Below are positions 53,265 through 64,000 of a stretch of DNA of 64,000 nucleotides, one piece after another (within the stretch, counting starts at the first letter, position 1; the number at the start of each line of letters is the position of its first letter). Source of the DNA: Dryobates pubescens (Eukaryota; Chordata; Aves; Piciformes; Picidae). The DNA lies in NCBI RefSeq assembly GCF_014839835.1, contig NC_071615.1, positions 19,043,001 to 19,107,000 of the forward strand, given 5' to 3'. A model generated the notes under the pieces. The model did no database searches. It was given only the letters and a program-made list of their open reading frames with translations, and was not told the origin of the DNA. Made by a program: the position numbers and the translations under genes.

Positions 53265-54536
53265 CAACCAGGTTGGAAGAGACCTTCAAGAGCATCGTGT
53301 CCAACCCCTCAACCAACCCAACACCACCCAAACAACTAACCCATGGCACCAAGCACCCCATCAAGTCTCCTCTTGAACACCTCCAGGGATGGTGACTCCA
53401 CCACTTCCCCAGGCAGCACATCCCAATGGCCAATCCCTCTCTCTGTGTGGAACTTCTTCCTCACATCCAACCTAAACCTCCCCTGGCGCAGCCTGAGACT
53501 GTGTCCTCTTGTTCTGGTGCTGGCTGCCTGGGAGCAGAGCCCAGCCCCCACCTGGCTCCAACCTCCCTGCAGGGAGTTGCAGAGAGCAAGAAGGTCTCCC
53601 CTGAGCCTCCTCTTCTGCAGGCTAAGCAACCCCAGCTCCCTCAGCCTCTCCTCCCAGGGCTGTGCCCCAGACCCCTCCCCAGCTTTGTTGCCCTTCTCTG
53701 GACACCTTCAAGTCTCTCAATGTCCTTCTTGAGCTGAGGAGCCCAGAGCTGGACACAGGACTCCAGCTGTGGCCTAACCAGTGCAGTGTACAGGGGCAGA
53801 ATGACCTCCCTGCTCCTGCTGGCCACACTATTCCTGATGCAGGCCAGGATGCCATTGGCCTTCTTGGCTGCCTGGGCACACTGCAGGCTCATGTTCAGCC
53901 TACCATCAACCAGCACCCCCAGGCCCCTCTCTGCCTGGCTGCTCTCAGCCACTCTGACCCCAGCCTGTAGCACTGCCTGGGGTTGCTGTGGCCAATGTGC
54001 AGCACCTGGCACTTGGATGTGTTCAGTCTCCTGCCCTTGGCCTCTGCCCATCTGTCCAGCCTGGCCAGGTCCCTCTGCAGAGCCCTTCTGCCCTCCAGCA
54101 GATCAACTCCTGCCCCAACTTGGTGTCATCTGCAAATTTACTGATGATGGACTCAATGCCCTCCTCCAGGTCATCAATGAAGATGTTAAAGAGCACAGGG
54201 CCCAGCACTGCTCCCTGGGGCACACCACTGGTGCCTGGCTGCCAGCTGGATGTGGCACCATTCACCACCACTCTCTGGGCTCAGCCTCCAGCCAGTTCCT
54301 AACCCATCACAGTGTGCTCCCATCCAAGCCATGGGCTGACAGCTTGGCCAGGAGTTGGCTGTGGGGGATGGTGTCAAAGGCCTTGCTGCAGTCCAGGCAG
54401 ACCACATCCACAGCCTGCCCCACACCCACCAGGCAGTCCCCTGATCATAGAAGGAGATCAGGTTGGTCAGGCAGGACCTGCCCTTCCTAACTCCATGCTG
54501 GCTGGGCCTGAGCCCTTGGCCATCCTGTAAGTGCTA
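53265..54536 (-). mobile_element. CR1 LINE, 5'-truncated in the RT domain
   Basis: Starts 'accaggttggaagagacctt' and shows the full 3' part. The RT active site, read on minus, is [26 protein letters not shown]. It stops near 'cttggccatcctgtaagtgc'. It is closely related to 3481-4770. Confidence 0.94.
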
Positions 54537-54784
54537 TGTGCAGGCCTGAAGCTAGGCTCTGCTCAGGGATGTCCAATGACAGGACAAAGGGCACTGGGGG
54601 CAAGCTCATTCTTCCTTTCCTTCTCATGCCTTTGAGGGGGTCAAGTGAGTGAGGGACTGTGCAGTGCTCAGCTGTCCAGTGTGGGTAACCCACCAAGGGT
54701 ATGTGTGGAGGATCCCTGCATAACCCCAGGGTCATCATCAGTTCTGTGCTCTTCCCTGCCACTGCTTTCCAGAGATGGCTTGGG

Positions 54785-55520
54785 AATTGCTCTGGGGTCA
54801 GAGTGGCTGGAGAGCAGTCAGGCTGAGAGGGACCTAGGGGTGCTGGTTGATGGTAGACTGAACATGAGCCTGCAGTGTGCCCAGGCAGCTAAGAGGGCCA
54901 ATGGCATCCTGGCATGGATCAGGAGTAGTGTGGCCAGCAGGAGCAGGGAGGTCATTCTGCCCCTGTACACTGCACTGGTTAGGCCACACCTTGAGTCCTG
55001 TGTCCAGTTCTGGGCCCCTCAGTTTAGGAAGGAGGTTGACTTGCTGGAATGAGTCCAGAGAAGAGCAACAAAGTTGGTGAGGGGTTTGGAACACAAGCCC
55101 TACGAGGAGAGGCTGAGGGAGCTGGGGTTGCTTAGCCTGGAGAAGAGGAGACTGAGGGGTGACCTTATTGCTGTCTACAACTACCTGAAGGGAGGTTGTA
55201 GAGAGATGGATGTTGGTCTCTTCTCCCAGGCAGCCAGTACCAGAACAAGAGGACACAGTCTCAGGCTGTGCCAGGGAAGGTTCAGGCTAGATGTTAGGAA
55301 AAAGTTCTATACAGAAAGAGTGATTGCCCATTGGAATGGGCTGCCTGGGGAGGTGGTGGAGTCGCCATCACTGGAGGTTTTCAGGAGAAGACTTGATGGG
55401 GTGCTTGGTGCCGTGGGTTAGTTGTTTGGGTGGTGTTGGATTGGTTGATGGGTTGGACATGATGATCTTGAAGGTCTCTTCCAACCTGGTTTATTCTATG
55501 TATTCTATGTATTCTATGAA
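54785..55520 (+). mobile_element. CR1 LINE 3' part, young
   Basis: Starts 'gcagtcaggctgagagggac' region and passes 'tgaacatgagcctgcagtgt', 'ttagcctggagaagaggaga' and 'cttgaaggtctcttccaacc'. It ends with three 'ttctatgta' units. Confidence 0.93.
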
Positions 55521-55678
55521 TTCAGCGGCCCTCTGGTGCTGTCAACACCAAGCTCCTGTGGCCACCACTATTCCCAAATTTCAAATGTATGTCAAGCTCC
55601 ATCTAAACAAAAGAGCTGTCAAGCTGAGGGGATGGGCCCCTTCCCAAACCTGCCTAGCAGGTGTGATAAGGTATCTGA

Positions 55679-55836
55679 TGTTCTTCATGAACACCTTGTG
55701 GAGTGTCCTTCTCTGGTGACATTCAAAACCCACCTGGATGTGTTCCTGTGTGCCCTGCCCTAGGTGGTCCTGCACTGGCAGCAGGGTTGGACTGGATGAT
55801 CTTTTGAGGTCCTGTCCAAGGTGTTCATGAAGAACA
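55679..55836. repeat. 20-bp inverted repeat around a CR1-like tail
   Basis: Arms 'tgttcttcatgaacaccttg' (55679-55698) and its exact reverse complement (55817-55836) are separated by 118 bases. The loop contains 'ggttggactggatgatcttt', a CR1 3'-end signature. Confidence 0.85.
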
Positions 55837-56159
55837 CCAGAGACCTTGTCCACCACAGAGAGGAGCATGAGAAAGCAATCCCCAACATCCCTGTGGGCAC
55901 ATCACAACACAGGGCAATGCAGGCTTTGCTCACAGACAGGCTGTGATGGGTTTGGCATAGGCCACACAAAAAAACCTGGGTCCTGACATGGTAAAAGACA
56001 TTTTCCTGGTCAGTCTGGAAACAGTCTTTGGTTGACATACCTTTGGTGAGCAGCAGCAGGGACAGAGCTTTAGCCTCTTCTGGGCTTGTGCTCAGTGCTG
56101 TGTTGTTCCCACTGAATTTACACAGCTTAGCACTTTTCTAAGTTTAAGAGATATGGATT

Positions 56160-56610
56160 CAATGGGTGGACTGGTCAGTGGATAAGGAATTGGCTGCATG
56201 GGCACATCCAGAGGGTAGTGGTCAATGGCTTGATGTCCAGATGGAGACAGATGACAAGTGGTGCTCCTCTGGGGTCAGTACTGGGACCAGTGCTGTTTAG
56301 TATATTCATCTATGAAGGCGAAGGAGGCCTACAAGAAAGGTGGGGAGGGACTCTTTACAAGCTCCAGGACAAGGGCAATGGTTTTAAACTAGACTGGGGT
56401 AGATTTAGATTGGACATTAGGAAGAAGTTCTTTGCTATGAAGGGTGGTGGAACACTGGAAGAAGTTGCTCAGAGAAGACCCATACCTGAAGACATTCAGG
56501 GTCAGGCTTGATGGAGCTCTGAGCAACCTGACCTAGTTGGGGCTGGACTAGGTGACCTGTGCAGGTTCCTTTCAACCCAGTGCATCCTGTGATTCTGTGA
56601 CTCCATGAAT
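56160..56610 (+). mobile_element. older CR1 LINE fragments
   Basis: The left block reads an RT region ('cagtactgggaccagtgctg', 'tttagtatattcatc'). The right block is a 3' end ('gattggacattaggaagaag', 'tgcatcctgtgattctgtga'). The middle is missing, so it is one deleted copy or two fragments. Confidence 0.8.
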
Positions 56611-56759
56611 TAGCACAGGAATTCCTGGGCAGAGAAGTTAGCCCTTGAATTTACACAGCTTAGTATTTTCCCCTCCATATTGTGTAGACATTTCAGAACA
56701 GTCCCTCCTGAACACTGAGGTGGAAGAATGCACAGAGACCACAGCTCACGTTTGAATTA

Positions 56760-56765
56760 TTTATT
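56760..56765 (-). terminator. HBZ: HBZ poly(A) signal
   Basis: TTTATT on plus reads AATAAA on minus, 130 bases after the HBZ stop codon. Confidence 0.88.
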
Positions 56766-56894
56766 GGGTTTTGCAGGTGACCAGGCTCCTGCACAGGGGA
56801 TTTGAGAGGACTGCATAGCAAGGGGGGAGTACCCCAGAGCTTGACAGCTGGGGTGCACCATGGGGGTGCATCCCTCAGCCTCTATGGAGGCCAT

Positions 56895-58870
56895 TTATCT
56901 GTACTTCTCAGTCAGGACAGAGGAAACATTGGACAGGAACTTGTCCCACGCAGCATGAACCTCTGGGGTGAAGTCATTGGGGTAGCGGCTGGCCACGGTG
57001 CACAGGATGCAGTGGGAGAGCAGCTGTAAGGGAGAACAAGATAAAATCCATCACAATCAGGAGCAGATCTCAGGCTAGGGCTCCACAACAGACCTGCATG
57101 CTCTGGGATGACAAGTGTCTGTCCAATGGGGTAGTTGATGATGTGTGTGAAGAAGCAGAGTTTCCCCTGGTACGGGGCAAAAGGCACTGCTTGATCCCAC
57201 TCCCTCTTCCAAACCTCCCTTCCTTCCTCACCACAGGGAAATGAAACAAAGTGGAAATGTGCAGAATTTTGCAAGACTCTGTTCCAGACAGGGGATACAA
57301 CCTGAGGTGTGAAGGAGACTCATAGATTACCACAGAGGCAGAGGAGTCTTGAGTCTAACACAGGACACAGCCTCCCCCTCCCCTGAGCAGCACTTTGTTT
57401 CAGCTAGACCAGATCCTCGAGGGAAAGATCCAACCTCAAGTTGGAAATCAGGCAGGGAACAAGCAGTGGCATGAGTTGAGAAGGCTGTGCAGGCAGGGAT
57501 CAAGCTGCCACTAGCCAGCATGGTCTGTGGTGGCAGTTTCCACCCCTGCAAACCTGTGTGCTGGCTCACCTTGAAGTTCACTGGGTCCACCCTGAGGATG
57601 TAAGCGTGCAGCTCGCTGAGTTTGGCCAAGGCACCTCGGATGTCGTCCACATACTTCACAGCTTCCCCGATGGCGTTCAGCACCTTGGAGCCGTGGCTAC
57701 GGAGGTGAGCTGAGCCTTGGCTGAGGTCGAAGTGAGGGAAGTAGGTCTTCGTCGAGGGGTAGCTGAAGAAAAGTCTGGAGGAGAGGAGAGGGTGAGGACG
57801 AGATTCAGCAGGGCAAATGGCACACATGTGGTGGTAAAACCTCAGAGCAAGGGCAAGGTAAAGCTGCAGGACTGCACTCCTTCAGTGGCTCTGCCAGAGC
57901 TGTGGGAGCTTGCACCAGGAAGGCTTTCTCCTCTGCAGCCTCTGCTGCACTATTAGCCAGTCACTATTAGCCAGAACAAAATGCTAAAGTCATTTTAAAC
58001 TTACTGTACTTTTGGGTTGGGGAAGTGGGGGGGTGTGTGTTTAAAAAGAAATAAGGCCTCAAATTGGCTCTGAATTTCCTTTATTACATTGCAAGGCAGT
58101 CTGCAGGAGCTTCCAGCTAATACAAGCTAAATGAACCAGAATGAATAGGAGTGGCACTGAGAGTCTGGAAAACGTGCCCCAGTACTTGATGCTGAGCTGT
58201 AAATAACATCTAAATAACTTTGAGTCACATCATAACTTCAGAGCCATCTCCAAACCTCCTTCATTTGTGTGAGCTTTTGGAGGGGAGATCCAGTTGTCTT
58301 GTTTCCTACCACTTTGTGACCTATCAACTGGAACAGTGAAATGTGACTGTCCAGTGAATTTAGTGGCCAGCCACTTTCTTAATGCCTAGAAACTGTGAGA
58401 GAAATTGCATCACTTGTACAATAAACCACTTCCAGTTCAGTGGCAGCAGCCCTGATTCCAGGACACTAAGTATCAATGACTTTGAATTCCTCACCAGGGC
58501 TCCTGGCTATGAATTCTCCTGAATTGCTCTAATGGGAAATAAGCCATTAGAATTGCTTTACAAAATGATGCTTTGCTGTAAGATTTTGAAGCCATCTATT
58601 AACATTTAGCAGCACAGAGATCATCCCAGAAAATTACCTAGCATGCAACACAGAGGCCATCCATCAGCTCCCACCAGCCCCAGTACGCTCTTGCTTGTGC
58701 AAGTCTTGCACAAGATGCATCCTAACAGCAAAAGCAGAGAAGAAGCTTTTCTAAGAGGGGTTCTGAGGGTCTTACCTCTCCAGTGATTCTGCCCCAATGG
58801 CTTCAGCTTGGGTAGCCACCTTTGCCCAGATGGTGACCACGGCAGCCTTCTCAGCTTGAGTCAGAGTCAT
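56895..58870 (-). CDS. HBZ: hemoglobin subunit zeta (avian pi-globin)
   Basis: Exons 58870-58776 (95 nt), 57774-57570 (205 nt) and 57023-56895 (129 nt with TAA) encode 142 residues. They read [37 protein letters not shown], distal His in LRSHGSK, proximal His in [33 protein letters not shown], and LTEKYR at the end. [19 protein letters not shown] and ASRYP--FT are zeta/pi signatures. Donors are GTAAG and GTGAGC; acceptors end ccag and acag. Introns are 1.0 kb and 0.55 kb, longer than in the adult genes, and no CR1 copy was recognised in them. The product is the embryonic alpha-type chain of primitive red cells. It is the most 5' gene of the cluster, about 6 kb from HBAD. Confidence 0.98.
57775..58775. 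other. HBZ: HBZ intron 1
   Basis: One kilobase of intron without a CR1 copy or tandem array, apart from a small 'cactattagccag' duplication at 57949-57975. This is unusual in this window. Confidence 0.6.
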
Positions 58871-58949
58871 CGTGCAGGAGGATGCAGGCTGCGACTCCTT
58901 GCGATGAAAGCTCAGAGCAGGTTTGGACTGCTTGCTGTGGAAGCCCTGG

Positions 58950-59041
58950 TTATAAAGAGGAAGGGGAGAGTGGACCTTGCTGCCTGTCCACGTTCATTGG
59001 TCACCACAGAGGCCCACCCTTGGAGGTGGGAGACTCTTATC
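58950..59041 (-). promoter_or_regulatory. HBZ: HBZ promoter elements
   Basis: On the minus strand: TTATAA (58950-58955) about 80 bases 5' of the ATG, CCAAT (attgg, 58996-59000) about 45 bases further, CACC/GGGTGGG boxes at 59012-59030, and GATAAG (59036-59041). A second GATAAG lies at 59094-59099. This order is that of an erythroid globin promoter. Confidence 0.75.
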
Positions 59042-59099
59042 TCTCTGCAAAACAATGCCTACTTCAGCAAGGGTCAGGGCCTCGCCTGCTGGCCTTATC

Positions 59100-61560
59100 A
59101 GCCTCTTGCTTCTGAACATCATGGTTGTGTGGCCCAAAGAAATTGTCTGGACACGGTTTGATACAGGAGCAGGGAGACCCTGCTGGAAAATTCCAGCAGC
59201 AGAGCATTAGGACACAGCTTTAAGCTGAGGAGTGGGTGGATTTCAAGCATACTAAGGAGCTAGGAGTAAAAAATACCTTCATTTTCTGCCTTGCTTCACA
59301 GGTGTGAACATGAGGCTGGACCTGGCTGTGCCATCTTGTGCACTCCCAGTATTTGTGGCTACCACCTGGCCCAGTATCTCCTACAAAATGATTCCTAAGG
59401 AGTGCTGGGGACAGGCTGGGAGCTGTGCAGTGTGATCAGAGTGGGGATGACCCTGACTTTGTGGCAGTCAGTGGAAATGTTGCTGTTTGCTTCAGCACTG
59501 CCAGGACATCACGTTGCCAGTCTCCTGCAAAGAATTAGGGACACTCCCCAGTCGAGATTGCTTCTAACAGCACCAGTAGGAATGATCCCAGAGATGCAGG
59601 GAGAGGGAGCTTGTGGGGTTAAATAGGGTCCACATGGGCGAGAAAGCCCAACCAGACTCCTTTTTTTTCATCATTAAATGCCTCTTACTGCACATCTTTG
59701 ATTTCTGTGGGAGCTTACTGCATTAGCAGCGCTGTACATTGGCCCTCAGCAGCACAGCCAGTGCTGGTGTGCCGTGTGCCATGTGCTGGGCATGCACAGG
59801 AAAGCTTGGTCCCACGACAGGTGGAAAGCCTGGTTCCACAATAGATGGCAAGCCTGGTCCCACAATAGCTTCAGTCCATGGACACACTTGATGGGTGAAG
59901 AACCAAAGAGGCAAAGGGAAGCCCAGCACAAGTCTGTAATCACAAATAAGTGGGCAAAATGTCAAAGAAATACCCTGCTGGAGATGGTGGTTGCTGAACC
60001 TCAGGGAATGAATATCCTGCCAGCACATGAAGCAGAGGTAAAATCTCTCTGCCACCCTGATAAACCACAGGACCTGAGTGCAGCAGGGAGTGCTGGCAGC
60101 TTGCACTGGAAGCTGGCTGCTCCAGGCAGAGTGTTCCCTGCCCAAATGGCCTCACACATTTGTGTGGAGAAGGTTGATAGGTACAGACCAGGCTCCTCAG
60201 CGGGATGTGTCTGTGCTCCACAGCAATGCTACCAACTGCCACAGAAGGTTCTCCCTAGACATGGTTGCCCTGCTTAGAGAGAATCCTTTTGAGGGATCTA
60301 GTGACACTTGGGCCACACATGCATTGGAATATGTCCAGCCTATGGTTATCTGTACCAAAGCAGCAGCCCTGGTGCAATCACATCACCCAACCCCACTACA
60401 CATCACATAGAAGAGTGGACCAAATTTGGAGCCTCTCCTGGGAGCCATGGTGCTGTTGTGCTGTGCTGCTGGGCATGGGAACCTAGCTGTTGGCAGCTGT
60501 TGGGTTTGAGGTGGGAGCTGGGCTCCAATGTGCTGCTCTTACAGTGGGGGCTTCTTCGGTGCCTGCCCGTGGGGAGAGGTCTCTCATCGCTGGGTAGACT
60601 GCAGCCCAGAGGAGTTGGTACATTCACGACCAATAGGCTCTGCTCTCCTGGGGCTGTGGCTCTGCCACCAAATCCCTGGGGTCAGGTGCTAGAGAAGGGG
60701 CAGGGATGGGGGCAGACAGCAGCTGCTATATTCTCTGGACTGTCCCCAGCACGCTGGTGGCTGCAGTGTCACCTGCAGAAGGGCTCTGACCCAGCCCCTG
60801 TGCTCTGAATGTAAGCCTCTCTGCATGTCATCTGTAACAGGAAGCAGGAGAACTCTCCCAATGGGCAGGAAAAAAGCACTTGATGCTTCTTGGTCTGCAA
60901 GCCTAGCTGGGTTTGGTGCCCTTGTATTACCATCCCCTCTGAGGAGGCCAACACCTCATTTGGGATTTCATGAGGATTATGTTCAGTAGCACAGCTCCTG
61001 CCTCAGCACTTCTGTCCACTGGCTGGGTCATTTACTTGGTATCTGAGAGGGGATACAACAGGGAACTCACCTGAGACCCAGTGAGGACAATCACTCTACC
61101 ATAAGGAAGTGCTCTTTGTATGTCCTCCCTTTGACAGATGCCACACATGGCCACTGAAAACCTGGAGCTAACTCTGCCTACACAAACGCAGTGCAGAGCA
61201 GTAAAAGTGCCTCTGATGGTGTGGGCAGCAGCCCCTCAGCCAGGGCAGAGGACAGCAAACAGATGGAGGTACCAAGGGAGGCTGCAGGCATTGTCCCTTG
61301 CTACATGCATTTCAAAACTTTGTCCTTTTCAGACAGCAAATTTCTGTTGCACATTAAGATGCTGTTGGTAAAGACACATTTGTTATTAGGGGACTCCTTC
61401 CTCTTTGGCTGCCAGCTGTTTAACCTGACCTCTGATCTCCCATGGGTGTGGGATCAAGGGCTGTGCAGGCATGACGAGCAGTGATGCCCATGCAGGAGGG
61501 CTCATTGGCACTGAAATCTTTATGCAGATTGAATGAATTTGCCGAGTTCCTCTTGCACTA
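59100..61560. other. HBZ 5' flank, no gene seen
   Basis: About 2.5 kb of mostly single-copy-looking DNA without CR1 tails or recognisable exons. I looked for the start of NPRL3, the usual upstream neighbour, and did not find it. Confidence 0.45.
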
Positions 61561-61561
61561 G

Positions 61562-62215
61562 CACTGAACAGGAGCCAGCAGTGTGGCCAAGAAGGCCAAG
61601 GGCATCCTGGCCTGCAGCAGGCAGAGTGTGGCCAGCAGGAGCAGTGAAGTCCTTGTGCCCTGTGCTCAGCACTGCTCAGGCCACCCCTTGAGTCCTGTGT
61701 CCAGCTCTGGGATCCTCAGCTCAAGAAGGACATTGAGAGACTTGAAGGTGTCCAGAGAAGGGCAACAAAGCTGGGGAGGGGTCTGGGGCACAGCCCTGGG
61801 AGGAGAGGCTGAGGGAGCTGGGGTTGCTTAGCCTGGAGAAGAGGAGGCTCAGGGGAGACCTTCTTGCTGTCTCCAACTCCCTGAAGGGAGGTTGGAGCCA
61901 GGTGGGGGTTGGGCTCTGCTCCCAGGCACCCAGCAGCAGAACAAGAGGACACAGTCTCAAGCTGTGCCAGGGGAGGTTTAGGCTGGAGGTGAGGAGAAAG
62001 TTCTTCCCAGCAAGAGAGATTGGCCCTGGAGATGTGCTGCCCAGGGAGGTGGTGGAGTCCCCATCACTGGACCTGGAGGTGTTCAAAAAGGGATTGGATG
62101 TGGGACTTGGAGCCATGGTTTAGTTGTCAGGAGGTGTTGGGTATTAGGTCATAGGTTGGATTTGATGATCTCTGAGGTCTTTTCTGACCTGCTTGATTCT
62201 AGGATTCTATGAAAA
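61562..62215 (+). mobile_element. CR1 LINE 3' part, young
   Basis: Starts 'cactgaacaggagccagcag', passes 'cattgagagacttgaaggtg' and 'gatgtgctgcccagggaggt', and ends 'cttgattctaggattctatg'. It is very similar to 38284-38935 and 1827-2200. Confidence 0.94.
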
Positions 62216-62591
62216 GCCAGAGCAGCCAGGAGGTGACAGTGGTTTGCTAGCAGGAGGCTGCTTGCCCAGGATCAAGGCTGCACTGGGAATGGTGATGGGA
62301 ACAGCTCAGGAATGTGCCTGGTAGGAAAAGCATGATTCTCAGCGACGTCCCCCCAGAGTGACATGAAGAGTGACTCTCCCTGTCCTTGCGTGAGGCTCTC
62401 AGCCAAGTTCCTCCAGCCCAGTGCTCCAGGTGCCCACAGGGTAGTGAGATGTGGATGCCCTGGTTTCAGCAATGCAAGGAAGTGGAAATGATTGCTGGAG
62501 TTCCTCTGTCCCAGGACCAATACTGAAGCCTTGGGAAGTCCCCCCAGACCTGCCTTCCTCTCTTGCTGCTGCTTCTCATAATTATCACACA

Positions 62592-62830
62592 GCAGAATGT
62601 CCCTTAGGCTGGAGGTGAGGAGAAAGTTCTTCCCAGAGAGAGTTGTTAGCCGCTGGAATGTGCTGCCCAGGGAGGTGGTGGAGTCACCATGACTGGAGGT
62701 GTTCAAGAGGGGATTGGATGTGGCCCTTGGAGCCATGGTTTAGTTAGTCATGTGGTGTTGGGTGACAGGTTGGACTCGATGATCTCTGAGGTCTTTTCCA
62801 ACCTGACTGATTCTATGATTCTATGATGAA
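62592..62830 (+). mobile_element. CR1 LINE 3' end
   Basis: Shows 'cttaggctggaggtgaggag', 'aatgtgctgcccagggaggt', 'gactcgatgatctctgaggt' and a double 'gattctatgattctatgatg' end. Confidence 0.94.
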
Positions 62831-63497
62831 TCTTTGTCATAAAGCTGTAAAATGTCACCAGAGGTGACCAGAGGGCTTTGTCAATCCTGTTCCAACAGCA
62901 GGCTGACAGAGTTTCTGATTTTCAATGGCAGAAGCAAACCCCAGGCCCTGATATAGAAGTGGGATTCTAGTTTCCATCAGCCCTGACTATAAATCCAGTG
63001 GGCAGCTGAGTGTCCCCACCATGAGACCAGGGATACCTTTCCCCACAGGCCTGTACTCTCCACAGGGATTGCATCCCCCTCGAGGGGAGAAGTTGGCACA
63101 CGTGTGCTGTAGCTCTGCCAAGTTTGGGGCACAAATAAGTTTGGGGTCATCTGAAAAGTGGAACCTAAATCCTGGCTTTACTCTTTCATTTCCTTACCAG
63201 TGTTCCAAGAAGATGCAACACTGTGCTTTAAGCTAACTGCAGCCTCCAAGAGCTAGACAGCAGAAATAGATCTGCAATTTGGTAATTAAGAAAGTAGAAC
63301 TGCGCTCCAAGGCAGGCAGACCAGGAACTTTTAACACAGCTGCCCAGCTCTGGCTGATGGGGAATGCGCTGCCATGATAATGTGACTGCTCTTTAATCGC
63401 CCTTGGACAAGCCTCTCCCCTCGGCGACACCTTCTCTCGCCGCAATTGTTATCGCCAGGCTGCTGGAGAATGGCCCCGCAGATTACTCCCTTGTGCT
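62831..63497. other. single-copy-looking DNA with a CG-bearing patch
   Basis: No exon was recognised. The part 63340-63480 has several CG dinucleotides and TTATCG (63450-63455, CGATAA on minus), out of keeping with the flanking DNA. A regulatory role is possible but unproven. Confidence 0.35.
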
Positions 63498-64000
63498 CCT
63501 CTCGCCCCTCACCACCACCTCTGGGCAGTGCACCCTGGGGGCAGGGGGACTGCTCCTCTGCCCCCTCACCACCACCTCTGGGCAGTGTACCCTGGGGGGG
63601 AGGGGGACTGCTCCTCTCCCCCCTCACCACCACCTCTGGGCAGTGCACCCTGGGGGCAGGGGGACTGCTCCTCTGCCCCCTCACCACCACCTCTGGGCAG
63701 TGTACCCTGGGGGGGAGGGGGACTGCTCCTCTCGCCCCTCACCACCACCTCTGGGCAGTGCACCCTGGGGGCAGGGGGACTGCTCCTCTGCCCCCTCACC
63801 ACCACCTCTGGGCAGTGTACCCTGGGGGGGAGGGGGACTGCTCCTCTCCCCCCTCACCACCACCTCTGGGCAGTGCACCCTGGGGGCAGGGGGACTGCTC
63901 TTCTGCCCCCTCACCACCACCTCTGGGCAGTGCACCCTGGGGGCAGGGGGACTGCTCCTCTGCCCCCTCACCACCACCTTTGGGCAGTGTACCCTGGGGG
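63498..64000. repeat. 57-58 bp minisatellite running off the window
   Basis: At least eight copies of a unit built from 'ctcaccaccacctctgggca', 'gtgcaccctgggggcagggg' and 'gactgctcctctgcccc'. Two variants ('gtgcaccctgggggcagg' and 'gtgtaccctgggggggagg') largely alternate, so the effective period is about 115 bp. The right end lies outside the window. Long open frames here are repeat artefacts. Confidence 0.95.

Noticed and set aside
63331-63977. Frames with GGGEG/SSPPAPRVHCPE repeats
   Set aside because: Artefact of the terminal minisatellite.
59100-64000. Expected start of NPRL3 upstream of HBZ
   Set aside because: I found no frame resembling the NPRL3 N-terminus and no CpG-island promoter; it probably lies beyond the window.

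Overview
This is nuclear DNA of a bird. Two things show it: dozens of CR1 LINE fragments with the avian-type 3' end (gattctatg-like tail), and an alpha-globin cluster in the avian order pi/zeta (HBZ), alpha-D (HBAD), alpha-A (HBAA), all on the minus strand. The very heavy load of fairly young CR1 copies recalls woodpeckers and their relatives, but that is only inference. Layout, left to right: (1) 1-3.4 kb, the last three coding exons (+ strand) of a C8orf33 (UPF0488) homolog, with a CR1 copy in one intron. (2) 3.5-7.8 kb, a long but decayed CR1 element (- strand) that still shows esterase-like, endonuclease and reverse transcriptase regions, then a shorter CR1. (3) 7.9-8.3 kb, a CpG-rich segment with promoter-like motifs and no assigned gene. 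(4) 8.3-33.5 kb, the complete PGAP6 (TMEM8A) gene on the minus strand: 13 coding exons rebuilt with matching phases give a 767-residue protein. (5) 33.5-46.4 kb, intergenic DNA, mostly CR1 copies, with a possible erythroid enhancer just 3' of HBAA and one unassigned open frame. (6) 46.4-59.1 kb, the three alpha-type globin genes, each with three exons and intact heme histidines. (7) 59.1-64 kb, DNA 5' of HBZ where NPRL3 would be expected further out; no NPRL3 exon was recognised. The window ends inside a minisatellite. The globin genes supply alpha-type chains: HBZ for embryonic hemoglobin, HBAD and HBAA for definitive red cells. PGAP6 is a membrane GPI-specific phospholipase A2 and is the known downstream neighbour of the avian cluster, lying in the same orientation. 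The most striking pattern is that tandem repeats with G-runs or G-rich clusters on the sense strand start at or very near the 5' splice site in at least five introns (PGAP6 introns 1, 6 and 11; HBAD introns 1 and 2). In PGAP6 intron 11 the exon frame stays open through about 500 codons of 11-bp repeat. HBAD intron 2 has a GC rather than GT donor.
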